Below, one piece after another: positions 35,914 through 44,916 of a stretch of 56,669 bases of DNA. Both the position numbers and the translations under genes were made by a program. This DNA is from Microseira wollei NIES-4236. GTDB lineage: Bacteria > Cyanobacteriota > Cyanobacteriia > Cyanobacteriales > Aerosakkonemataceae. Where the stretch lies: the NCBI RefSeq assembly GCF_020521235.1, contig NZ_BLAY01000049.1, forward strand, positions 1-56,669. The letters run 5' to 3'. The notes beneath the pieces were generated by a model. The model was not told where the DNA came from. It made no database searches and worked only from the letters and a program-made list of their open reading frames with translations. Within the stretch, counting starts at the first letter, position 1. Every line of letters starts with the position of its first letter.

Positions 35914-36330
35914 GGTCGTGGGTTAGGGCAAGATGCAGCAAGGACTCTTGATAATTTTAGCGGTTAGGCTGCAATCAGCGGCTTTGCTTTCTCAGGGACG
36001 GATTGCCAAAAATCCAGGAAATTGCTATTACTCTCTTTAAATATGTTAGGTAAATTGTAATTTTTTCATTAAGATCTATAGATAGGGTAGCCATAATACT
36101 GGGAAACAGTATAACATATAATCAAATAGAGCTTAAGCTCTCTTTACAATTGATTGCAGTCTCTAATGAGTTGATTAGGGTTGATTTTAAAACTGCGATA
36201 AGCTAGTGTGCATCTACAATTGATAGTTGGGATACGCAACAGGTAACACAAAGGAATTTAGGATGATTTTCTCTTGTTTACCCAGATAAAATTTAAATGC
36301 GTAAAGCTTATTAACAGGATAGTTGGACAA
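35914..36330. other. AT-rich intergenic stretch before glycosyltransferase genes
   Basis: No gene is seen apart from a 57-bp in-frame extension of the next gene from a TTG at 36274 that lacks a ribosome site. Base composition shifts to AT-rich from about 36010 onward, matching the following two genes. Promoters for mnmG (minus) and the island (plus) should lie here, but I cannot place them. Confidence 0.45.
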
Positions 36331-37263
36331 ATGATAAAAATACTAAAAGTGGGGGATATGTCATTCACTCCCTTCAGTAACAAAGAAGACATTAAATTTT
36401 TGAATGACAAAGGCATTAGCGTCATCGATAATCTAGATTGCGATCTGTTTGTTGCTTCTAAAAGTTATGCGCTAAGTCGGATTAGATACAGGTTTGGCTC
36501 CAAGAAAAAATACCTTGTGTGGACAAGCGAACCCAGGAAAGATCCCAACTTTAAAAATAAAATTGATGGATTCTTCTGGATTCCAGAAATCCATATCATG
36601 AACGCCTATACCGGAGACATATATTTAAATAATTATACCTTTCCATTTACAGACGACTTTTTCAAAAACTACTGGGAAATTGACGAGTTAGAGCTTTTAA
36701 ATGAAGATAACTTTCCCAACTTCAAGCACAAAAAAGTAGCAGCGATGATGGTTTATAGAAACGCTCAAAAAAAATGGAGCTTTAAAAAAGAAGGTAGGGA
36801 ACTCGATTTATGCTATTTGAGAACTCAAATAGCATTAGAAGGTTATAAACAAAATAAAGTAGATGTTTACGGTCAGGACTGGCCAAAAGGTATATCAATA
36901 GAAAACTCTAGGGGGGGAGATTGGCAACAAGCAAAAGCTAAAGTAATGCGAAATTATCATTTTAATCTGTGTTTTGAAAATACTAATTCAGACTATTATT
37001 GCAGTGAAAAAATATGGGATAGCATTCGATATGGATGCTTGCCGATATACTATGGTGAGGGAAATAAAATATACGAAGATTTCCCAAAAAATAGCTTTTT
37101 AGACTATTGCGATTTTAAGAGTCCCGAAAAGCTTTTTAAGTATATTGATGCAATGGATGTTAAGGAATTTCGGGAGCGGATGAATATTTGTATCAGCGTA
37201 TTTAATCAAGTTAGAAAGAAAGTAAAACTTTCTAATCATTATAAAAATAGTAAAAAAAATTGA
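36331..37263 (+). CDS. fucosyltransferase-like glycosyltransferase (GT10 type)
   Basis: 310 residues from ATG at 36331 (MIKILKVGDM). The C-terminal half carries the GT10 alpha-1,3/1,4-fucosyltransferase pattern: YHFNLCFENTNSDYYCSEKIWDSIRYGCLPIYYG, where the FxxxxENS-like, TEK-like and G-x-xPxxxG elements bind GDP-fucose, then DFPKNSFLDYCDF. The N-terminal half has WTSEPR, a common GT10 element. No membrane segment is seen, so it probably acts in the cytoplasm on lipid-linked or surface-glycan precursors. The gene is clearly more AT-rich than its neighbours, suggesting acquisition. It is 7 bp from the next glycosyltransferase-like gene, so they form one operon. The sugar donor is inferred from family only. 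Confidence 0.8.
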   Translation: MIKILKVGDMSFTPFSNKEDIKFLNDKGISVIDNLDCDLFVASKSYALSRIRYRFGSKKKYLVWTSEPRKDPNFKNKIDGFFWIPEIHIMNAYTGDIYLNNYTFPFTDDFFKNYWEIDELELLNEDNFPNFKHKKVAAMMVYRNAQKKWSFKKEGRELDLCYLRTQIALEGYKQNKVDVYGQDWPKGISIENSRGGDWQQAKAKVMRNYHFNLCFENTNSDYYCSEKIWDSIRYGCLPIYYGEGNKIYEDFPKNSFLDYCDFKSPEKLFKYIDAMDVKEFRERMNICISVFNQVRKKVKLSNHYKNSKKN

Positions 37264-37270
37264 ATATATC

Positions 37271-38182
37271 ATGAAAAAAAAACACAATCAGGAGTTAAAA
37301 ATGGCACAACAAATATCAAAAAATTTTTGTTTTGCAACATTAGCCGTGGGTCAAACATACCGAAATATAGCTTTGCTATTGGCGAAAGATATAGAAAAAT
37401 ATTCGCCCAAAACGCCTTTTTTAGTTTTAACAGACAATCCCAAAAGTTTTAGAGGTCAAACGAATGTTATTGCTGTTAAACATCGACAGTATTTTTATTG
37501 TGACAACGATAAAAAGTTTCTGATTGAAAAAGCATTATCTATGTTTGAATCTTGCATATGTATTGATGCAGATATGCGGATATTAGCGCCAATTCCGGAA
37601 GACTTAAAATGGTTACCAGGAATAACAGCCAGAAGTTGTGCCAGTCTGGTGAAACACAATCAAATAATGATTAACAAGGGTGAAATACCTAGACCAAGTA
37701 AGGTTAGAGACTTTGATTACATTAAAAAGATGGCGCAAAAACTGGATTTAAATATAGAAAATGAAGATATCACTTTTATCTATGAAAACTTGTTTGTAGT
37801 CACGAAAGATTCTGGGAAAGAAGTTGAGTTTCTCAAACTATGTGAAATGATTTCACGTTATTTTGATGTTCATGGAGTCTACATAGGGGTTGGCAGTGCA
37901 ATGGGATTAGCCGCTGCTAAAGTAGGGCTACCAGTAAGACACGATGTTATGCCAGGGGTTTGTTATTTTGATGACAGAATAGAACAAGTAAAAATCTCCA
38001 AGGGTCAAGCAGATCCGCAGGAAACTTTAATCTACTTTAAACAGTTAAAAGCACTCAAAAATCCCAAACGCTCAGCTGTAGAAAAACTGGCAACTAAGCT
38101 GTTCAGTAAACTCGATCAATTCTATCGTGCAGGCAAGATCAAGATTGATACGTTGAAAAACGTACAATTTTATCAAGATTGA
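37271..38182 (+). CDS. glycosyltransferase-like protein with DxD motif
   Basis: 303 residues. An N-terminal FCFATLAVGQTYRNIALLLAKDIEKY followed by PFLVLTDNP and, around 97-102, CIDADMRIL gives the layout of a GT-A fold nucleotide-sugar transferase with a metal-binding DxD. Later GVGSAMGLAAAKVGLPVRHD suits the acceptor side. There is no signal peptide or membrane helix. I cannot assign a CAZy family. It begins 7 bp after the fucosyltransferase-like gene, shares its AT-rich composition, and most likely works in the same surface-glycan pathway. A second Met (MAQQISKNF) 13 codons in may be the true start. Confidence 0.7.
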   Translation: MKKKHNQELKMAQQISKNFCFATLAVGQTYRNIALLLAKDIEKYSPKTPFLVLTDNPKSFRGQTNVIAVKHRQYFYCDNDKKFLIEKALSMFESCICIDADMRILAPIPEDLKWLPGITARSCASLVKHNQIMINKGEIPRPSKVRDFDYIKKMAQKLDLNIENEDITFIYENLFVVTKDSGKEVEFLKLCEMISRYFDVHGVYIGVGSAMGLAAAKVGLPVRHDVMPGVCYFDDRIEQVKISKGQADPQETLIYFKQLKALKNPKRSAVEKLATKLFSKLDQFYRAGKIKIDTLKNVQFYQD

Positions 38183-38268
38183 AAAAGTATGCAGCGGCGG
38201 AGCCAAAAAGCCTTTAAAAACAGCGATCGCATCCTCAATCAGCGGGAAATTCTCCAAATTGAGTATAT

Positions 38269-38832
38269 TTAAGAATGAGCCATCATCGAAGCCTCTGTTT
38301 CCCGTCGATCGGAATCCTCTGCGGACTGTTCTAAATTTGTAGCAATCTCTATCGCAGTTTCTCGATCATCGGTTTTATCGCCATTATTTTGCAGATGATC
38401 TAACGTATCGACAAAATCTCTAATCCCCTGGAATTTACGATAAACAGAAGCGAAGCGCACGTAAGCCACTTCAGAAAGAGATTGCAGCTTCTCAAGTACA
38501 ATTTCCCCAATTTCATTGCTGGTAACTTCGCGCAAAGCGCGTTGCTGGAGAAGTGATTCAACCTCATCTACAATCGCTGCGAGTCGCATTTGCCCAATTC
38601 CGGTTTTTTCACAAGCTCGCACAATACCGCGCAGCAATTTAGAGCGGTCAAAAGATTCTCGCCTCCCATCCCGCTTCACAACAGTTATGGACACAAATTC
38701 AATTCGCTCGTAAGTCGTAAAGCGATGCTTGCACTGTAAACATTCTCTTCGGCGGCGGATACTTTGTCCCGCTTCTGCGGAACGGGATTCGAGGACGCGA
38801 TTTTCTGGATGCTGGCAGAAAGGACACTTCAT
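38269..38832 (-). CDS. nrdR: NrdR, ribonucleotide reductase transcriptional repressor
   Basis: 187 residues. An N-terminal zinc ribbon (Cys3, Cys6, Cys31, Cys34) is followed by an ATP-cone (about 47-140; [20 protein letters not shown] and [11 protein letters not shown]). NrdR binds (d)ATP and represses nrd operons at NrdR boxes. The family is about 150-160 residues; here a polar tail of about 35 residues (DHLQNNGDK...AEDSDRRET) is added, as in other cyanobacteria. It lies downstream of psbB-psbT on the same strand, an order found in many cyanobacteria, but a repeat-filled gap of 382 bp separates it from psbT. Confidence 0.97.
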   Translation of the reverse strand: MKCPFCQHPENRVLESRSAEAGQSIRRRRECLQCKHRFTTYERIEFVSITVVKRDGRRESFDRSKLLRGIVRACEKTGIGQMRLAAIVDEVESLLQQRALREVTSNEIGEIVLEKLQSLSEVAYVRFASVYRKFQGIRDFVDTLDHLQNNGDKTDDRETAIEIATNLEQSAEDSDRRETEASMMAHS

Positions 38833-39063
38833 GGTGTCAAAATCCTTGTGAGTCAGTATTCAGCCAAGTCTAGTCAATAGTCATTAGTTACCTATTGCCA
38901 ATCAACAATTGACTCTCGACCCAAGACTAAGGACTATTGACTTTTTAGCTAAAAAAGCGAAAGCCAACTGTTACCTTTTTATCTGGTCAACCAGCGATTC
39001 TCCTTCGGGAGAGGCGCGATCTCGCCAAATAGGTTACAGCGGCTTTTGCTATTGAACGGTTGC

Positions 39064-39207
39064 ACGCAGCAACAGAGAAGATCAAATAGGACTTACGCAC
39101 CAAGATCTTAGAAACCGGGTTTGTTGCTGCGATCTCTGATTGCCAAACCGACGATTTTTCATAGAAACCCGGTTTCTTTGCCTACGCAGCAACAGAGAAG
39201 ATCAAAT
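39064..39207. repeat. composite repeat between nrdR and psbT
   Basis: acgcagcaacagagaagat occurs at 39064 and 39184 (120-bp spacing, 24 bp identical). Between them are gaaaccgggttt (39111) and gaaacccggtttct (39163), and a gttgctgcgatctctg segment that is the near-inverse of the flanking repeat. The whole can fold on itself. It belongs to the dispersed GAAACC(C/G)GGTTT family. Confidence 0.8.
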
Positions 39208-39214
39208 TTGCTAG

Positions 39215-39310
39215 TTACTTCTCGATGCGAGGGGGTTCGCGGAAGGCAATAGCAAAGAAAAGAACACCCAGCGTTAACGCTAGGATCAAAATGTAAGCAA
39301 AGCTTTCCAT
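39215..39310 (-). CDS. psbT: photosystem II protein PsbT
   Basis: A 31-residue protein, read from ATG at 39308-39310 to TAA at 39215-39217. It starts [19 protein letters not shown] and ends REPPRIEK, the standard PsbT sequence: one transmembrane helix plus a short cytosolic tail. PsbT is a low-molecular-mass subunit near the PSII dimer interface, helping repair and stability of the acceptor side. It lies 128 bp downstream of psbB on the same strand, the conserved psbB-psbT order. A stem-loop lies between them. Confidence 0.97.
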   Translation of the reverse strand: MESFAYILILALTLGVLFFAIAFREPPRIEK

Positions 39311-39356
39311 ATCAAAAATTCCTGACTATCCAGCCAACTATCAGTCTACCAAGGAG

Positions 39357-39419
39357 AAAGCAAGGTCTAACAAAATGACCGAGTAAATTTCTACCAAAGT
39401 CATCTTCAGACCTTGCTTT
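39357..39419 (-). promoter_or_regulatory. stem-loop between psbB and psbT
   Basis: aaagcaaggtct (39357-39368) and agaccttgcttt (39408-39419) are perfect 12-bp inverted repeats with a 39-nt loop. They lie 20 bp after the psbB stop. No T-tract follows, so an mRNA processing or stabilising hairpin, or partial terminator that sets the psbB:psbT ratio, is more likely than a full stop. Function is inferred. Confidence 0.6.
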
Positions 39420-39438
39420 GCCAGATTACAACCTTTGG

Positions 39439-40974
39439 TTAAATAGGTTCCTTGCGGCGGGTGGTCTTGTCACCCAATTTCTGGAAGAAGCCCCATTCGA
39501 CTTGTTCTTCCGACAGTTCTGGGTCGATACCGGCAAACACATCGCGGAACAGAGTCCGAGAACCGTGCCAAATATGACCGAAGAAGAACAACAAGGCGAA
39601 GCAAGCATGTCCGAAGGTGAACCAACCGCGAGTGCTGGTACGGAATACCCCGTCAGACCCTAAGGTTTCCCGGTCAAACTCAATGATTTCTCCCAATTGA
39701 GCTTTACGAGCATACTTCTTCACATCTGCCGGGTCGGTGAAGGTTTGACCGTCGAGAGAGCCACCGTAGAAGCTAACCTTGACGCCAGTTTGCTCGAAGC
39801 TGTACCTAGATTCTGCCCGACGGAAGGGAAGGTCAGCGCGAACAATTCCATCGCTATCGGTCAGGATAACCGGGAAGGTTTCAAAGAAGTTGGGCATCCG
39901 GCGCACGGTCAATTCCCGACCTTCGCCATCGGTGAACACCGCGTGACCCAGCCATCCTTGTGGAATGCCGTCCCCATTGTTCATCGGTCCGACGCGGAAC
40001 AGACCGCCTTTAGCAGGGCTGTTGCCTACATAGTCATAGAATGCCAGTTTTTCTGGAATTGCCGACCAAGCTTCCGAAAGGCTGGCACCTTCATCCAGAC
40101 TTGCTTGGACGCGGCGGTTAATTTCTTGTTTGAAATAACCTTGGTCCCATTGATAGCGGGTGGGGCCAAACAGTTCGATGGGGGTAGCAGCATTGCCGTA
40201 CCACATCGTACCGGCAACTACGAAAGCGGCGAAAAATACCGCAGCGATACTGCTAGAAAGTACGGTTTCGATATTCCCCATCCGCAGCGCTTTGTAGAGG
40301 CGTTCCGGTGGGCGAACGGTCAAGTGGAATAAGCCAGCAATGATGCCAACGATACCCGCAGCAATGTGGTGAGCGACGATGCCACCGGGGTTGAAGGGGT
40401 TAAAGCCAGCAGGTCCCCATTCCGGTGCTACAGGTTGGACGTGACCCGTCAACCCATAGGGGTCGGAAATCCACATCCCAGGACCGAACAAGCCGGTTTG
40501 GTGGAATGCCCCGAAACCAAAGCAGAGAAGACCAGATAAGAACAAGTGAATGCCAAACATCTTTGGCAAGTCCAGCGCCGGTTCGCCGGTGCGGGGGTCT
40601 CTGAAGAGTTCCAGATCCCAGTAAACCCAGTGCCATACGGCTGCTAGGAACAGCAAACCGGAAAGGGCGATGTGAGCGGCGGCAACGCCTTCAAACGACC
40701 AGTACCCCGGATCGATCGTTGTTTTACCGGGGACGACGCTCCAACCAGCCCAAGAATCTGTTACGCCCAAGCGAGCCATGAAGGGCATGACGAACATGCC
40801 TTGACGCCACATCGGGTTCAATACTGGATCGCTGGGGTCATAAATAGCCAGTTCGTACAGTGCCATCGAACCGGCCCATCCTGCCACGAGGGCAGTATGC
40901 ATTAGGTGTACAGATATCAATCGGCCTGGGTCATTCAGGACGACTGTATGTACTCGGTACCAAGGTAGTCCCAT
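39439..40974 (-). CDS. psbB: photosystem II CP47 chlorophyll apoprotein
   Basis: 511 residues, the usual length. It begins [20 protein letters not shown] and has six transmembrane helices with paired His residues that ligate chlorophyll (for example [86 protein letters not shown]). The large lumenal loop between helices five and six (about 260-440) is complete. CP47 is a core antenna of PSII. A strong ribosome site (gaggaggag) precedes the ATG. It is transcribed with psbT. No mutations in key residues were noticed. Confidence 0.99.
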   Translation of the reverse strand: MGLPWYRVHTVVLNDPGRLISVHLMHTALVAGWAGSMALYELAIYDPSDPVLNPMWRQGMFVMPFMARLGVTDSWAGWSVVPGKTTIDPGYWSFEGVAAAHIALSGLLFLAAVWHWVYWDLELFRDPRTGEPALDLPKMFGIHLFLSGLLCFGFGAFHQTGLFGPGMWISDPYGLTGHVQPVAPEWGPAGFNPFNPGGIVAHHIAAGIVGIIAGLFHLTVRPPERLYKALRMGNIETVLSSSIAAVFFAAFVVAGTMWYGNAATPIELFGPTRYQWDQGYFKQEINRRVQASLDEGASLSEAWSAIPEKLAFYDYVGNSPAKGGLFRVGPMNNGDGIPQGWLGHAVFTDGEGRELTVRRMPNFFETFPVILTDSDGIVRADLPFRRAESRYSFEQTGVKVSFYGGSLDGQTFTDPADVKKYARKAQLGEIIEFDRETLGSDGVFRTSTRGWFTFGHACFALLFFFGHIWHGSRTLFRDVFAGIDPELSEEQVEWGFFQKLGDKTTRRKEPI

Positions 40975-41558
40975 TGACTACGCTCCTCCTCGATTGGTGG
41001 TGTTAGTTCGACGAACTTTTGTGCTGTTTGTTAAAGTTTTAGATCTTGTATCTGTCCACTGAATGTCCTTACCGGGCTTGGCTTGGAACGCTGTGGGCAG
41101 TTTAACAGTGCCTTTAACAAAATTAGAGTGTTTAAAGAAGTGTAACTATTGATAGAACCTAATGCAAGCAGTTTGAGCAGATGGAGCATTGGGAATTGCG
41201 GCTTGGGCAGCAAGCAACCGATGGGAAACACAAAGGTTTTCGGCTTCAGTATGAAATTTCCTGGTTCCTGCCTGATTCTTTATATTTCTTTACCCGCCCT
41301 GGGCGCCCGCTTGCCCGCTGGTTTGTAGTGGCGCAAGGACGCCCCAAAACCCCGATATCGGCTTCTCAGTCAGGACTTACGCAAAGAAACCCGGTTTCTA
41401 CGCAAAATCATTGGGAAAGGAAACTCGAGATCGACGAAGAAACCGGGTTTCTGGCCTCGTCGCTGATACTTAACCGGGTAAGGTTGCTCGATAACCAGGA
41501 ATTCTCATCAGTAATGATGGGAATCCCCACCCTCGCGCCAGCTTCTGCGGGGAGGATG
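40975..41558. other. psbB upstream region with GAAACCCGGTTTCT repeats
   Basis: The psbB ribosome site lies at 40980-40995 on the minus strand. A possible sigma70-type pair (ttacac, taattt on the minus strand around 41110-41145) is only suggestive. Two gaaacc(c/g)ggtttct palindromes at 41386-41399 and 41439-41452 belong to the dispersed family. A plus-strand open frame across this region is formed by these repeats and is not supported as a gene. Confidence 0.5.
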
Positions 41559-41894
41559 TCACAAAACTACAGATTGTATGTTCACCAACTGGCAGGTAGC
41601 TTCTGCTGCCCCTAGTCGATCAAGTACCTGGTCACCCGTAATCAGCCGTTTCAGTATCACATGACTGATACTTTGAGCAGCTTGACTCACTTGGTTGGGG
41701 TCGATGGGCTTGACTTCCACGGTTAAAATAGCGTCTTCTACGCGATAAAGCCATAAAATCTCGTTTTTTTCTACCAGACAAAGGTTCAAGCGCCGAATAT
41801 TGGGTTGGCGTCGCCAAGCGATTTCGTTCCACAGGCCATCGGATGACCAGACTCTGCTGACAGCCCATCCCTCAGAAAGAAAAAAATATTTCAC
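41559..41894 (-). CDS. conserved cyanobacterial protein of unknown function
   Basis: 111 residues, MKYFFLSEGWAVSRVW at the start, rich in Trp and Arg, then RLNLCLVEKNEILWLYRVEDAILTVEVKP and VILKRLITGDQVLDRLGAAEATCQL. The pattern suggests a small alpha/beta domain. I recall very similar short proteins annotated only as hypothetical in other cyanobacteria, which supports a real gene, but no function is known to me. It is on the same strand as psbB but 585 bp upstream, so probably separate. No membrane or metal motif. Confidence 0.75.
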   Translation of the reverse strand: MKYFFLSEGWAVSRVWSSDGLWNEIAWRRQPNIRRLNLCLVEKNEILWLYRVEDAILTVEVKPIDPNQVSQAAQSISHVILKRLITGDQVLDRLGAAEATCQLVNIQSVVL

Positions 41895-42206
41895 AGATTT
41901 GTTTTTGCAACTGTGCCTTTCAGCAATTATTACATCCGCGATCGCACCCCAACTCGACCGCTTCCGCTTTTATATCACGTTCAGCCTGTTTTGCGCGATC
42001 GCTTCTCCATCCTCCTGAGATACCTTAAGTCTTTTTTTATACCCTCAACCTCTTTTATATGCCTTTTTTACGGCAAAAATCTGGTATTTTTACTGTTTCT
42101 GGCAGTTTATTCTTTAATATACGGTAGAAAGGTTTATTCCTAACCAGCCACGCTGGCATAGGGTCATATTCAATACCACCAGGGTGCAAACCGCGTTTCA
42201 CAGATC
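41895..42206. other. intergenic stretch, no gene seen
   Basis: This is a divergent region between the 111-residue gene and the truncated kinase. It is AT-rich with two GCGATCGC-type octamers (near 41938 and 41995). Promoters for both sides should lie here but none is clear. Confidence 0.4.
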
Positions 42207-42899
42207 ATGCAAAACTTTAAAACCGATTCCGCAATTACTTGGCATAATCTCCTGGAGGAGAAGATCGGCTCGTCTGAAGCGAAGATGCGTGCAGTGCTTG
42301 AGGCGATGACCGATCTCGTGCTGATCGTAAATACGACTAGCAGCGAACTCGAAAGTTTAGAAATTATCCCAACTAATTTAATTGTTTTAAATCAACACCG
42401 CGCGGATTTAATCAGCCAAATAGTAGAACAATTTTTTCAGGATCGGACGGCTAATACCTGGTTGGATAAAGTGAGGCAGGCAATAGAAAAACAGCAAATA
42501 CTCCAATTTGACTACAGTTTAAGTCAGCGTGAAGAAATTTGGTTTACCGTTAGGATTACTCCAATTTCAGATAATTCAGCGCTTTGGGTGGCGCGGGATA
42601 TCAGCGATCGCAAGCAAGCAGAAGCCGCTTTGCAACAAAGCGAACTGCAAGTTATAGAAAAGGCGCAACAGCTAGAACTAACTGTCGAGCAATTAAAACG
42701 TAGCCAATCTCAGTTAGTTCTGACTGAAAAAATGGCTAGTTTGGGTCAGGTAGTTGCGGGAATTGCCCACGAAATCAACAATCCTACCAGTTTGATCTAC
42801 TGCAATATCGACCCAGCAACTAACTATGCTCAAGATTTACTCGGTTTGGTGGAATTATATCGCCGAAATTACCCTCAACACAAAAGTGCAGACTGGTAG
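42207..42899 (+). pseudogene. truncated PAS-histidine kinase
   Basis: 230 residues. A PAS-like domain (about 25-138, ending with the PAC-type WVARDISDRKQAEAALQ), a coiled coil (140-180), and then the start of a HisKA domain with the phospho-acceptor in GIAHEINNPTSLIY. Sequence stops soon after (VELYRRNYPQHKSADW) at a TAG that begins a dispersed repeat with GTGCGTTA/TAACGCAC arms (42940-42968). The second HisKA helix and the whole HATPase_c are missing, so it cannot phosphorylate itself. The likely cause is replacement of the 3' part by repeat DNA. The remnant could still be made, but I treat it as a pseudogene. Confidence 0.8.
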
Positions 42900-43065
42900 G
42901 GTGGGTTATCAGTGGAGTACGGCACCGAAAGCTTGTGGAATGGTGCGTTACGTTTCACTAACGCACCTACAGCTACTCTCTATCCTCAAAAAGCTTGCAA
43001 TTAGGATTTGGACAAATTAAAGTGGGTCAGTGTCATCAACACAAAAGCGTGTGAGGGGAACTTGG

Positions 43066-44706
43066 ATGACTACTAAGCTGAAAGACTTTGAAAAGCCAGT
43101 CCCGGAGATGGTTGGGGAAAGAATTCGCTATATTCCCCAGAATCATCGCCGCATTCTCTGCGTTTTTCCCAAATACAGCCGTTCGTTTGGTACGCTGCAC
43201 CACGCCTACCCGCTGACGGGGAAGGTAAAGGCGTTTATGCCACCCCAAGGTATATTAATCGTGGCTGCGTATTTGCCCCAAGAGTGGGAAGTGCGGTTTG
43301 TCGATGAAAATATTAAACCAGCGAAGAAGGCAGATTATAAATGGGCGGATGTGGTGATTGTCAGCGGGATGCACATCCAGCGCCCTCATATTAATCGGAT
43401 TAACGAACTGGCGCACCAACAAGGCAAAATAACAATTGTGGGTGGCCCTTCGGTGTCGGGTTGCCCGGAATATTACCCGGATTTTGATATTTTACACATT
43501 GGCGAGTTGGGAGATGCGAGCGATCGCATGATCGAATACCTCGACTCACACAAGGAACGTCCTCCCCAACAAATTCGCTTTGAAACCAAGGAACGCTTAC
43601 CTTTAAACCAGTTTCCCACTCCGGCGTATCACCTGGTCAACCTGAATCAGTATATGCTGGCGAATATTCAATTTTCCAGCGGCTGTCCTTATCGCTGCGA
43701 ATTTTGCGATATTCCGGAACTTTACGGCAGAAATCCGCGCATCAAGACTCCAGAACAAATTATCGCCGAATTGGATCAGATGCTGGCCTGCGGGAATCCA
43801 GGGGCGGTGTATTTTGTGGATGATAATTTTGTAGGCGATCGCCGCGCCGTAATGGATTTACTGCCCCACCTGATAGACTGGCAAAAGCGCAATGGCTATC
43901 CCGTGCAATTCGCTTGCGAAGCGACGCTAAATCTAGCAATGAGTCCGAAATTGCTGGAAATGATGCGCGAAGCTTATTTTTGTACGGTTTTTTGCGGCAT
44001 CGAAACCCCGGAAAAGGATGCACTCCAGTCGATTTCCAAAACCCACAACCTCAGTATGCCAATATTAGAGGCAATCAAAACTTTGAACAGCTATGGCATG
44101 GAGGTTGTATCGGGAATTATTATGGGATTGGATACGGATACCCCCGATACGGCAGACCGAATTTTAGAGTTTATTCGTCTCTCTAATATTCCCATGCTGA
44201 CGATTAACTTGCTCCACGCTTTACCCAGAACTCCCCTGTGGCGCAGATTGGAACAAGAAGGGCGTTTGGTTGACGATGAAAGCCGCGAATCCAATGTAGA
44301 ATTTTTACTCCCCTACGAACAGGTAGTAGAAATGTGGCGTCGCTGCATTACCACCGCCTACGAACCAGAATTTTTATATCAGCGGTACGCCTACAACGTG
44401 CAAAATACTTACCCGAACCGGATTAAGGTTCCTAATAGTCCGGATCGCACTTCTAAGGAGAAAATTCTCAAAGGTTTGACTATAATGGGCAATATTCTGC
44501 TGCGAGTCGGCTTATTTGGCAATTACCGCCAAACTTTCTGGAAATTTGCTAAACCTGCTTTTAGGGCCGGTAAAATTGAAAGTCTGATTCACGTTGGCAT
44601 GGTCGGTCACCACCTAATTCAGTTTGCTAAGGAGTGCGCTAGCGGCAAAGAGTCCGCCTCTTTCTACTCGCAGAAATTGCGTCAGCAACCCCGTGAAATT
44701 ACGTAA
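43066..44706 (+). CDS. B12-binding radical SAM protein (DUF4070 type), HpnP candidate
   Basis: 546 residues from ATG at 43066, chosen for gagggg 8 nt upstream. An N-terminal cobalamin-binding-type Rossmann domain (about 28-165, ending IVGGPSVSG..HIGE) is followed by a radical SAM barrel with CxxxCxxC at Cys207, Cys211 and Cys214 (GCPYRCEFCDIPELYGR). A C-terminal domain of about 150 residues follows, as in DUF4070 proteins. The class includes HpnP, the C-2 methylase of hopanoids, and other B12-dependent methyltransferases. hpnH and hpnA nearby make a hopanoid role plausible, but cyanobacteria have several paralogues, so HpnP is only a candidate. It stands 360 bp after the truncated kinase and 210 bp before the membrane-protein gene. 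Confidence 0.85.
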   Translation: MTTKLKDFEKPVPEMVGERIRYIPQNHRRILCVFPKYSRSFGTLHHAYPLTGKVKAFMPPQGILIVAAYLPQEWEVRFVDENIKPAKKADYKWADVVIVSGMHIQRPHINRINELAHQQGKITIVGGPSVSGCPEYYPDFDILHIGELGDASDRMIEYLDSHKERPPQQIRFETKERLPLNQFPTPAYHLVNLNQYMLANIQFSSGCPYRCEFCDIPELYGRNPRIKTPEQIIAELDQMLACGNPGAVYFVDDNFVGDRRAVMDLLPHLIDWQKRNGYPVQFACEATLNLAMSPKLLEMMREAYFCTVFCGIETPEKDALQSISKTHNLSMPILEAIKTLNSYGMEVVSGIIMGLDTDTPDTADRILEFIRLSNIPMLTINLLHALPRTPLWRRLEQEGRLVDDESRESNVEFLLPYEQVVEMWRRCITTAYEPEFLYQRYAYNVQNTYPNRIKVPNSPDRTSKEKILKGLTIMGNILLRVGLFGNYRQTFWKFAKPAFRAGKIESLIHVGMVGHHLIQFAKECASGKESASFYSQKLRQQPREIT

Positions 44707-44916
44707 ATTTACAAAAAGATAGACGAGCAAAAACCAATGGGAGGTGAAATTCGTAGAAAAATTTGTTAAACTTACCAGAGACCGCCAGGGAAATAATTAT
44801 AAAGTCAGCGCCCAAATAAATTTATGCTGATAGCAAAAGCGAAATTTATTTCTGAGCTAGTTCTGGGTGCAAGTCTAACGCTCCTGAGCAATTGTCGAGA
44901 AAAACCAACCAACTGT

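Noticed and set aside
41181-41615. Plus-strand frame of 144 codons upstream of psbB
   Set aside because: It is built from dispersed GAAACC repeats and antisense to the 3' end of a better-supported gene.
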